Assembly: GCA_947584125.1 (NCBI GenBank)
Contig: CANPWI010000056.1
Coordinates: 1-9,156 of the forward strand
DNA: 9,156 bases
Source: an uncultured Clostridia bacterium
GTDB lineage: Bacteria > Bacillota > Clostridia > TANB77 > CAG-508
Reading direction: 5' to 3'
Positions within the stretch are counted from its first letter, which is position 1. Every line of letters starts with the position of its first letter. The position numbers were made by a program, and so were the translations under genes. This document shows, in pieces, positions 1 through 6,763 of the stretch. The notes below the pieces were generated by a model that ran no database searches, was not told where the DNA came from, and saw only the letters and a program-made list of their open reading frames with translations.

Positions 1-195
1 TTAATAAATGAATTTTTAGAAATGAAAGAAATAGATAAATCGTATCTATTTAGACTTGTTGATAAAATTGAAATTGATAAAGACAAAAATGTATTTATTA
101 CATTTAATTTTGCACCATTAAATACAATTAGTGAAAATATAGATGACTTTACTCCAATTGAACAGATTTTAGATAATAAAGAAAATGTAGTTTAA
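1..195 (+). CDS. C-terminal end of a probable large serine recombinase (partial)
   Basis: The open frame enters from the left edge and ends with TAA at 193-195, giving 64 residues. The segment LVDKIEIDKDKNVFITFNF followed by PLN matches the usual C-terminal end of clostridial large serine recombinases, where a conserved 'I.kI.I..dk.i.I.FnF..l' strand pair closes the protein. The catalytic serine domain and recombinase core would lie upstream and are not visible, so activity cannot be judged. These enzymes integrate and excise phages and conjugative or mobilisable transposons, and their genes often sit at one end of the element. The stop codon lies 7 bases from the end of a convergent, truncated M14 peptidase gene, which fits an element boundary here. 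The family call rests on a short tail alone. Confidence 0.62.
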   Translation, partial: LINEFLEMKEIDKSYLFRLVDKIEIDKDKNVFITFNFAPLNTISENIDDFTPIEQILDNKENVV

Positions 196-203
196 ACTAC
201 ATT
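184..203. repeat. 20-bp perfect palindrome across the recombinase stop codon
   Basis: The 10-base arms (AATGTAGTTT and its complement) meet with no loop, centred at 193/194, and include the TAA stop. It lies exactly between two convergent reading frames. It could be a weak bidirectional terminator or a protein-binding site at the end of the integrated element. It lacks a GC-rich stem and a clean T-tract, so the terminator reading is weak. The palindrome itself is read directly from the sequence. Confidence 0.5.
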
Positions 204-210
204 AATTTTC

Positions 211-253
211 AAAATAGAGGTGGAAGTTAATCAAATTTTCACCTTCTATATTT
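211..253. other. Candidate recombinase attachment junction (imperfect dyad)
   Basis: The left arm AAAATAGAGGTG (211-222) is matched in inverted orientation by CACCTTCTATATTT (240-253) with small mismatches or bulges. The partly symmetric centre reads GAAGTT...TTTTC. The dyad covers exactly the codons where the M14 homology is lost, and it lies 15-58 bases past the recombinase stop. Large serine recombinases use att sites of about 40-50 bp that are imperfect dyads around a 2-bp core, so an attL/attR half-hybrid is plausible. It could instead be a hairpin at the end of either transcript. The other end of the element is outside the window. Confidence 0.4.
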
Positions 254-891
254 GTTTTCCAACCAGAAGGAAAAGGAATTCCAGGATAATCGTTAGAAAT
301 ATTTTCAGCGTTTATATAATATTTAGAATCTTTAGAAATAGCGTTCGTAACTAAATCAACACCATCTGGATTACACATAGGAACAACATAGATAGAAGTA
401 TTTGCTAAAATATTTCTTGCTAAATACCCAAAAATATACCCATCATTAACATAAGCAAGGCATAACCTTTCAACAAATTTCATAAGAACAGGGCTCGTTA
501 TCCACTCATTTGCATGAATAGCAGCACTATAAAAAACTTGCTTTTCTCCTGTTCCAATTTTTATATATGGAATATCTTTTCCCATTACGGAATTGCCAAT
601 AGAGCCAATTTCTAAGAATGGATAAAGCACAGAAAAACTAGAAATATTCATTTTTAAAATATCATAAGTATAACTGATATTAGTCTGAACAACATTACTA
701 AAAGGCACAATAATACTAGAGCCTACTACTAAATTGTTCGGATTAATTTCAGGATTTGCTGAAATAATTCTATTTACAGTTGTAGAAAATTGAATTGCAA
801 TATTATATAAAGTATCACCCGGCTTTATAACATAAGATGTATAACCATACATATATGGAAATAAAGCATTCCATGTATTTTGCCCAACAAT

Positions 892-895
892 ACCG
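892..895 (-). other. Putative CGG +1 recoding site in the M14 gene
   Basis: On the minus strand the text reads GAT-CGG-TAT in zero frame. Skipping the C gives GAT-GGT-ATT, i.e. Asp-Gly-Ile, completing the DGIVGQNTW motif typical of peptidoglycan-binding domains. Without the shift the protein runs into unrelated sequence and stops at 815-817. There is no homopolymer or SD-like element beside the site. Confidence 0.6.
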
Positions 896-1144
896 ATCAG
901 CTGCAAGTCCGAAAATCCTTTGAAAAGCTAAAACCGCATTATATGTTTGATTTCCAAAAATCCCATCAATCTGACCATAAAAAAAGCCAATTTTTTTAAG
1001 AGTACTTTGCAACAGTTCTACCGTTGGACCGGTAGATCCAAGTTTTAATGTCTCCATAAAAACCTCCATTTAAATAAAAATAAGATCTTCTTTAATTAAT
1101 ATATGAAGAAATTAACAAAAAGGTGAAAAAGTAAACTAAAGATA

Positions 1145-1173
1145 TTGTAAATAAAAGAAATTTGTGGTATATT
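1145..1173 (+). promoter_or_regulatory. Sigma-A-type promoter for murA-yycJ
   Basis: The -35 is TTGTAA (1145-1150), followed by a 17-base spacer and a -10 of TATATT (1168-1173). The extended TG element (TGG) lies directly upstream of the -10. Transcription would begin near 1180 and leave a leader of about 30 bases before the murA TTG start. It lies in the divergent gap between murA and the M14 gene. I saw no convincing matching promoter for the M14 strand. Confidence 0.65.
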
Positions 1174-1209
1174 AAAACAGTAAATAAAAATGCAGATGGG
1201 GGAATCACA

Positions 1210-2474
1210 TTGGAAAAAATAGTAATAGAACGGGAAAACTAGGTTAAAAGGAGAAGTAACAATAAGTGGTGCAAAGAATGCAGCAGTAGCTATACTTCCT
1301 GCAATGATATTAATCAATGGAGTATGTACATTAGAAAATGTACCAAATATAAGTGATATAAAAACATATTGTAAAATATTAGAAACTTTAGGAGTTAAAA
1401 TAAAGGCTATTTCTGAAAATACTTTAGAAATAGATTCAAGAAATATAAATTGTGTTGAGGCACCATTAGATTTAACTAGCAAATTTAGGGCATCATATTA
1501 TCTTACAGGAGCATTACTTGGAAGATGCGGACGTGCAACTGTGGGAATGCCAGGAGGATGTAAACTCGGAGCAAGACCTATGGACCAACATATAAAAGCA
1601 TTTGAATTATTACGGTGCAAAAGTTGAGATAGAACAAGGAAAAATAGAAGTAAAAGCAAAAAAATTAAAAGGAAATTCAATATATATGGACATTGTATCA
1701 GTTGGGGCAACAATTAATGCAATGCTTGCAGCAGTTTTAGCAGAAGGAACAACAACAATAGAAAATGCTGCAAAAGAACCACATATTGTAGACTTAGCAA
1801 ACTTTTTAAATAAAATGGGTGCGAATATAATGGGAGCTGGAACTGATAGAATAAGAATTCAAGGAGTAAAAGAACTAAAAAAAGATGAGACATATTCAAT
1901 AGTTCCAGATCAAATAGAGGCAGGAACATTTATGCTTGCTGCGGTTGCAACAAAAGGAGATATAACAATAAAAAATTGTATAACAAAACACTTAGAATCA
2001 ATAACAGCAAAAATTATAGAAATGGGAGCAGAAGTAGAAGATATAGATGGCGAAAGGCTAAGAGTTACTTGCAATAAAAGACCAAACAAAGTAAATATAA
2101 AAACTTTACCATACCCAGGTTTTCCAACAGACCTTCAACCACAAATGGGAGTAGTAATGTCAATAGCAGATGGGACAAGCGTAATAAATGAAAGTATTTG
2201 GGATTCTAGATTTCAATATACAGAAGAATTAAATAGGATGGGAGCCAAAATTACAGCTCAAGGAAAAGTTGCATTTTTTGAAGGAGTTGAGAAATTAGTT
2301 GGAGCTCCTGTATATGCAACAGATTTAAGAGCAGGTGCTGCACTTGTTATAGCAGGAATTGTAGCAGAAGGCACAACACAAATATATAATGTAGAACACA
2401 TAGATAGAGGATATGAAAATATAGAAGAAAAATTTATAAAACTAGGTGCAAAAATAAAAAGAGTAGAAGAATAA
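1210..2474 (+). CDS. murA: UDP-N-acetylglucosamine 1-carboxyvinyltransferase (MurA), read through two CGG +1 shifts
   Basis: MurA transfers enolpyruvate from PEP to UDP-GlcNAc, the first committed cytoplasmic step of peptidoglycan synthesis. Starting at TTG 1210, seven bases after a GGGGGA SD, and skipping one C at 1231 and one at 1613, the product is 420 residues, the normal family length. Visible landmarks are MEKIVIEG at the N-terminus, SGAKNAA with Lys22-Asn23, and the active-site loop PGGC117KLGARP. The C-terminal end YENIEEKFIKLGAKIKRV is typical. Conventional translation would stop at 1240-1242, three codons after the first CGG, and in the second segment at 1625-1627. All three segments keep undisturbed MurA sequence, which argues for selection on a functional product. 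Firmicutes often carry two paralogues (MurA/MurZ); I cannot tell which this is. yycJ/walJ follows after 16 bases in the same operon. Confidence 0.92.
1231..1234 (+). other. Putative CGG +1 recoding site 1 in murA
   Basis: Zero frame reads GAA-CGG-GAA-AAC-TAG, ending the protein after ten codons. Skipping the C gives GAA-GGG-AAA-ACT-AGG-TTA, i.e. E-G-K-T-R-L, continuing directly into KGEVTISGAKN. Glycine at position 8 matches the conserved I-x-G of MurA N-termini. The site lies 21 bases after the start codon, so a failed shift would abort translation at once. Confidence 0.65.
1613..1616 (+). other. Putative CGG +1 recoding site 2 in murA
   Basis: In the frame set by the first shift, the text reads TTA-CGG-TGC-AAA-AGT-TGA. 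Skipping the C gives TTA-GGT-GCA-AAA-GTT-GAG, i.e. L-G-A-K-V-E, the normal MurA continuation of FELL-GAKVEI (Gly135). It lies 18 codons after the catalytic Cys117. No slippery run or hairpin is evident next to it. Confidence 0.65.
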
Positions 2475-2490
2475 AGAAAGAGGAATACAA

Positions 2491-3276
2491 ATGAAGTTTT
2501 GTAGCTTGTACAGTGGAAGTACTGGAAACAGCCTATACGTCCAAGGAAAAGAAACAAAAATATTAATAGACTCAGGAGTAAGTGCAAAAAAGATAGAAAC
2601 AGCATTGGACAGTATAAACGTAAATATAAAAGAGATAAATGGAATATTAGTAACACATGAACATATTGATCACATAAGAAGTGTGGGAACACTTGCAAAA
2701 AAGTATAATATACCAGTGTATGCAAATTTAGGAACATGGAATGGCATAGAAAACGAAAAATCAATAATAAAAATAGACAATAAAAATTATTTTAAGATTG
2801 GCGAAGAATTTGAGATTGGAGACTTGAAAATATTGCCATTTTCAACTTCACATGATGCAATGGATCCATGTGGGTTTAGTATTGAAAATGAAGATAAAAA
2901 AATAAGTATAGCAACAGATTTAGGAATTGCAACAAGAGAGGTAATAGATAATTTAAAACAAAGTAAATTTGTTTTATTAGAATCAAACTATGAACCAGAA
3001 GTGTTAAGAACTTGTGAATATCCATATTGTGTAAAAACGAGAATAGCAAGTGAAGTAGGGCATTTATCAAATGCAGCTGCAGGAAATGTAATATCAAAAC
3101 TTGTAGAATATGGTTTGCAAAATGTTATGCTAGGACACTTAAGTAAAGAGACTAACTTCCCAGAACTTGCATACAGCAGTGTTACACAAGAACTTATGAA
3201 TAATGGAATTAGCAAAAATGATATAGAATTAAATGTAGCTAGTCGTATAGAGCCAAGTATGGTAGTAAATATATGA
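2491..3276 (+). CDS. walJ: MBL-fold metallo-hydrolase of the YycJ/WalJ (VicX) family
   Basis: This 261-residue cytoplasmic protein belongs to the metallo-beta-lactamase fold. The N-terminus MKFCSLYSGSTGNS and the metal-binding motif THEHIDHI (His56, His58, Asp60, His61) are the family's signature. Further metal-site candidates are the SH near residue 121, ATD near 143 and GHLS near 215. YycJ/WalJ proteins usually sit with the WalRK cell-wall two-component system and have been proposed as DNA-processing exonucleases; the exact substrate is not settled. ATG 2491 follows AAAGAGG by seven bases. The 16-base gap to murA indicates co-transcription, and the operon ends at the hairpin at 3366-3405. 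The gene has no CGG codon and no frame disruption. Confidence 0.9.
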   Translation: MKFCSLYSGSTGNSLYVQGKETKILIDSGVSAKKIETALDSINVNIKEINGILVTHEHIDHIRSVGTLAKKYNIPVYANLGTWNGIENEKSIIKIDNKNYFKIGEEFEIGDLKILPFSTSHDAMDPCGFSIENEDKKISIATDLGIATREVIDNLKQSKFVLLESNYEPEVLRTCEYPYCVKTRIASEVGHLSNAAAGNVISKLVEYGLQNVMLGHLSKETNFPELAYSSVTQELMNNGISKNDIELNVASRIEPSMVVNI

Positions 3277-3300
3277 TTCCCATGTATTTTTATTAAAATT

Positions 3301-3360
3301 GATGAAAATGTAATAAAAAAATAATAAAAATGTAATGAAAATGTAATAAAATAATGTAAA
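3301..3360 (+). repeat. Degenerate AT-rich direct repeats (AAAATGTAAT)
   Basis: AAAATGTAAT occurs at 3305-3314, 3327-3336 and 3338-3347, with a partial copy TAATGTAAA at 3352-3360. The repeats lie between the yycJ stop and its terminator. They may be simple AT-rich slippage products. The regular TGTAAT core also resembles a repeated binding site, but there is no evidence for a regulator. Confidence 0.4.
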
Positions 3361-3365
3361 CTGAT

Positions 3366-3405
3366 AAAAGGTCATTCCGTAAACGGATACATGACCTTTT
3401 TTTTT
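3366..3405 (+). terminator. Rho-independent terminator of the murA-yycJ operon
   Basis: The stem AAAAGGTCAT (3366-3375) pairs with ATGACCTTTT (3391-3400). An inner stem TCCG/CGGA (3376-3379 with 3384-3387) closes on a TAAA loop. The run of nine T ends at 3405. It lies 90 bases after the yycJ stop. Confidence 0.9.
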
Positions 3406-3432
3406 AACCATGAAAAGTGCCAAAAATTGCTA

Positions 3433-3460
3433 TTGACATTCTTTTGTTTTTTTGTAAAAT
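3433..3460 (+). promoter_or_regulatory. Sigma-A-type promoter of the surface-protein gene
   Basis: A perfect -35 TTGACA (3433-3438) and a -10 TAAAAT (3455-3460) are separated by 16 bases. Transcription would begin near 3467, leaving a leader of about 35 bases before ATG 3503. With terminators on both sides, the gene appears to be transcribed alone. Confidence 0.7.
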
Positions 3461-3502
3461 TAGAAATAGATAATATATTATAAAATTATGGAGGAAGATA
3501 AA

Positions 3503-6500
3503 ATGATACTTAAGAAAAAAATAGTAGCAGCTTTTATGGTTATTCTTTTGATATTATGCTCAGTGGGGAATACATTAGCTATTAGTGCAGAAATACTATA
3601 TGTAGGAAGCGCAGAGTATAAAACCGAAAATGGGAAAAATATAGGATATTCAATTAAACTTCCTAGTCAAACTGAGAAGAAAATTAATATCTTAGAAGAA
3701 TTTGAAAGTGCTGAAGAAGATAGTCCTTTAAAGGAAATACAACATAAAATATATTGCTTAAAAGCTGGCGTTGGACTCGTATATCCACCTCATATAGGAT
3801 CTTATGATTCTATATATAATATGGTTGAGGAAAGAGATAAAATTTCTGCACATAATGAATTGGCTTATCAAATAGTAAATAGTAAGCAATATGATAAAAT
3901 AATAACTTTATTAAGTTTAATGTATATTCCAGGAGAATCATCAGAAGAATATAGGGAAGAATTATTGAATAAAGCAATGCAAAAATTTTCAGTAGAATAT
4001 CAGACTCCAATTACAGATAATGATATTGATGCAATAAATCAAGCATTGATATGGCATTATACAAATCCTAACGATAGTAGATATGACTTATATAATGTAG
4101 AAGATTGGATAGGTTACACAGAAGATGGAGAGACATATGAACTTTTATCAGCATATAATGTAGAAACACAAGAAGGAAAAGACAGAGTAAATCAAATGGA
4201 AGCATTATATAAGTATTTATTAGATACTACAGAACTTGAAACTATTTCAGGATATGAAGTAAATGATATATGTGTGGTAAAAGAAGATCTAGAAAAAGAG
4301 GTATATTTAAGAACAAAGCCTAGCACAGATGCAGAAATAATGAAAACATTATCTGCTAATGATAATGTTACAAGAATAAAAAGAGATGTAGCATATGTTA
4401 ATGGTTGCATATGGGATAAAATTAAACTTCAAGATGGAACAGTAGGATTTATAGAAAGTAATTCTATACAAATTGTTTCTGAAAATCAAACATGCACAGT
4501 ATTAAGTGTAAATGATGAAGTTGTAAATTTAAGATCTGAACCTAGTAATACAGATCCAGTACGTACTTTGGAAGACGGAACAGTAGTAACAAGATTGGAA
4601 AATAGACCAGCTAGTGCTAATAGCTATGTATGGGATAAAGTAAAACTAGAAGATGGAACAATAGGATATGTACAAAAGCAATTTTTAAGAGAAAGTACAT
4701 ATGATGGAACAAATGATATGTGTGTAGCAACTGTTTTCAATAAGGGAACTAATATTAATGTAAGAGAAGAGGCTACTACAAATTCAAGTGTTGTATTTAA
4801 AATATCAAATGCAGATATTGTAGAAAGAATAGAGAGAAATGCAGGATATGCTAATGGCTATGTATGGGATAAAATAAAATTAACAAATGGTACAGAAGGA
4901 TATATTATAACTCAAAATTTGGAACCTTTAAAAGAAAACGTAGCAGAATATGATATAAATAAGGTAGTAAACGAACCTATAACAATAGAAGGAGCAGAAA
5001 CATTAAATTATGAGGTTCAAGGCACAAATTATATTGCAGGACCAATTACAATTACAAAAAATAATGAATCTTATAATAAAATTAAAATGAAAGTAAAATC
5101 AGGAGAAGAAATAATAGACAACTATGTTATTTTAGATGATAAAGGAAATACAGTAAATGCAAGTAAGTTATCAGAAGGTGGAAAATTCTATATATCTGTT
5201 CCAGTTGAAGGAACAAAAGAATTAACTATAAACTTATCTGTTGACAGTGATTTTCCAGACTTGAATTTAATAGATGCAAAAGAGAATAATCACCAACAAA
5301 TTGCAACACTAGTACAAAAAGAGCTAAAAACAGAGACAAAACAATTTAAAGTAAATATAAAAGAGTATAAATTTGATTTAGCATTAAGAAAATATATAAC
5401 AAAAATAAATAATGCTGAAATACAAAATAGCAGAGTACCAAAAATAGACAAAGAAAGTTTAACAGATGGAACGACAGCTACATACAAACATAGGAAAGAT
5501 GCAATAGAAGTAGAAACATGGGACGAAATAGTATATAACATAACAATATATAATGAAGGAGAACAAAAAGGAAGAGCAACAGAAATAACAGACCAATTAC
5601 CAGAAGGATTAGAATTTATAGAAGTTGTTTCAGGAGATTACAGCGTAAAAGAATACAATAAAGCAACAAATAGATTAATACTAAAGAAAAATACAGAAAA
5701 TAACTTAGATGCATATGATGGAAATGAGTTAGATGAAGAGACAGTTAGTATAAAATGTAAAGTAATACTAAAACCAAATAGTCTTTCAGATAAAATTTTA
5801 ACAAGTGTAGCATGGATATCAAAAGAATATAATGCAGAAACTAACAAAGAGATAATAAATGAAAAAGAAAAGGATATAGATTCAGAACCAGCTACAGCTC
5901 CAAATGTAAATAAAGATAATATGGAAAACTATAAAGGAAATGCCGAAAATAAAAATGCAGATGGAGATAAAGATTACTTTTATAAAGGAATGCAGGATGA
6001 TGATGATTATGAAAAAGTAGTGTTAAAGAAAAAAATATTTGACTTATCATTGCTAAAATGGGTAAAAGAAGCAAGAGTTACTGTAAATAATCAAACTTCT
6101 GTAGTAAGTTCTGGAAATAGTGAACAAAATGCAAGAGACGAAAATATTCTAAAATTAGAGATAGCAGAAAAAAATATAAATGATGCAATCATAAAATATG
6201 TGTATGTAATAAAAATTGTAAATGATGGTGAAGTTGCAGGATATGCAGATGAAATAACAAATTATATTCCAGAAGGATTAAAGTTTATAGAAGAAGATAA
6301 TAGAGAATGGAATTGGAAAGAAACATCAAAAGGAGTAATAAAGACAGATTATTTAAGCAATACAATGCTACAACCAGGAGAATCAGCAGAATTACAAGTA
6401 ATACTAACTTGGGAAAATGGAAGTGAAAATTTCGGAGAAAAATTAAATTTTGCAGAAATAACTAAAGACAGAAATGAATATGGCCTTCCAGATATAGATT

Positions 6501-6670
6501 CAATTATAGACAATAAAGAAGATGGAGAAGATGATATTGATAACAGCATAACTATATTAGCAGTAAAAACAGGAGAGAAAATGATAACAATATATATAGA
6601 ATTTAGTTTATTAATTGTTATGATATTTGGATTAGGAATATTTGCAATTAAAAGATATGTATTAGGATAA
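3503..6670 (+). CDS. Large surface protein: thioester-adhesin-like head, three SH3 repeats, two stalk domains, C-terminal anchor
   Basis: The product is 1055 residues and is exported. The start is ATG 3503, seven bases after GGAGGA; an in-frame ATG at 3488 overlaps that SD and is unlikely to be used. Residues 1-26 form a signal peptide (KKK, hydrophobic core, NTLA). Residues about 35-240 resemble a thioester domain: Tyr-Cys85-Leu early, and NQ180ALIWHYTN late, matching the Cys/Gln pair that forms a reactive thioester in Gram-positive adhesins. Three bacterial SH3 repeats follow (about 256-327, 331-398, 406-473), each ending in a WDK(I/V)KL..GT.G(Y/F)(I/V) motif. After a beta-rich linker come two related stalk repeats beginning FDLALRKYITK (624) and FDLSLLKWVK (846), each with 'E.TD/N..PEGL.FIE'. 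A membrane helix (about 1028-1049) and KRYVLG end the protein. VKTGE (1021-1025) precedes the helix but there is no canonical LPXTG. Binding function is inferred. There are no CGG codons. Confidence 0.82.
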   Translation: MILKKKIVAAFMVILLILCSVGNTLAISAEILYVGSAEYKTENGKNIGYSIKLPSQTEKKINILEEFESAEEDSPLKEIQHKIYCLKAGVGLVYPPHIGSYDSIYNMVEERDKISAHNELAYQIVNSKQYDKIITLLSLMYIPGESSEEYREELLNKAMQKFSVEYQTPITDNDIDAINQALIWHYTNPNDSRYDLYNVEDWIGYTEDGETYELLSAYNVETQEGKDRVNQMEALYKYLLDTTELETISGYEVNDICVVKEDLEKEVYLRTKPSTDAEIMKTLSANDNVTRIKRDVAYVNGCIWDKIKLQDGTVGFIESNSIQIVSENQTCTVLSVNDEVVNLRSEPSNTDPVRTLEDGTVVTRLENRPASANSYVWDKVKLEDGTIGYVQKQFLRESTYDGTNDMCVATVFNKGTNINVREEATTNSSVVFKISNADIVERIERNAGYANGYVWDKIKLTNGTEGYIITQNLEPLKENVAEYDINKVVNEPITIEGAETLNYEVQGTNYIAGPITITKNNESYNKIKMKVKSGEEIIDNYVILDDKGNTVNASKLSEGGKFYISVPVEGTKELTINLSVDSDFPDLNLIDAKENNHQQIATLVQKELKTETKQFKVNIKEYKFDLALRKYITKINNAEIQNSRVPKIDKESLTDGTTATYKHRKDAIEVETWDEIVYNITIYNEGEQKGRATEITDQLPEGLEFIEVVSGDYSVKEYNKATNRLILKKNTENNLDAYDGNELDEETVSIKCKVILKPNSLSDKILTSVAWISKEYNAETNKEIINEKEKDIDSEPATAPNVNKDNMENYKGNAENKNADGDKDYFYKGMQDDDDYEKVVLKKKIFDLSLLKWVKEARVTVNNQTSVVSSGNSEQNARDENILKLEIAEKNINDAIIKYVYVIKIVNDGEVAGYADEITNYIPEGLKFIEEDNREWNWKETSKGVIKTDYLSNTMLQPGESAELQVILTWENGSENFGEKLNFAEITKDRNEYGLPDIDSIIDNKEDGEDDIDNSITILAVKTGEKMITIYIEFSLLIVMIFGLGIFAIKRYVLG

Positions 6671-6674
6671 AAAT

Positions 6675-6713
6675 AAAAATGTACTTATAGTAAAATATAA
6701 GTACATTTTTTTT
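6675..6713 (+). terminator. Rho-independent terminator of the surface-protein gene
   Basis: A 15-bp stem (6675-6689 with 6696-6710) encloses a six-base loop GTAAAA. The 3' arm runs into a stretch of eight T (6706-6713). It begins four bases after the stop codon. Confidence 0.9.
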
Positions 6714-6763
6714 GAATAAAATTTTTCCAAAAAGAGCAAAATTACTATAAAAGGAGGCAGAAA

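Larger units (their letters stand above)
202..1057 (-). pseudogene. Truncated peptidoglycan-binding/LysM/M14 carboxypeptidase with an internal CGG +1 shift
   Basis: Joining two frames gives a 284-residue protein that would act on cell-wall peptides outside the cell. Residues 3-65 are a peptidoglycan-binding domain (LKLGSTGP, DGIFG, DGIVGQNTW). Residues 72-119 are a LysM (YVIKPGDTLYNIA, NPN). From about 125 on is an M14 zinc carboxypeptidase with the metal motif H181-A-N-E184. The start is ATG at 1055-1057, five bases after GGAGG. An upstream ATG at 1069 contains that SD and is not the start. The frame breaks at 895 with an in-frame CGG at codon 55; skipping the C gives the expected D-GIVG. 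The family is usually about 400 residues or more. Here the homology stops near residue 270, before the third zinc ligand and catalytic Glu, so the enzyme is probably inactive. The cause is probably the adjacent element rather than the CGG. Confidence 0.85.

Noticed and set aside
1096..1482. Minus-strand open frames across murA, yycJ, the surface-protein gene and the FAD gene
   Set aside because: They are hydrophobic, Phe/Leu/Ser-rich antisense readings of A-rich coding DNA, with no SD or recognisable domain.
1304..1627. Treating the murA region as two separate genes (a short N-terminal ORF and one beginning at 1602)
   Set aside because: Both pieces are contiguous MurA sequence; the second would start at a TTG within a conserved helix with no SD, and the first lacks the N-terminus unless the shift at 1231 is read.
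1223..1627. Classical programmed frameshifting as in the RF2 gene (slippery codon plus SD-like stimulator or stop)
   Set aside because: No shared slippery run, no SD-like sequence a few bases upstream, and no stop codon at the shift position; the only common element is CGG followed by any base.
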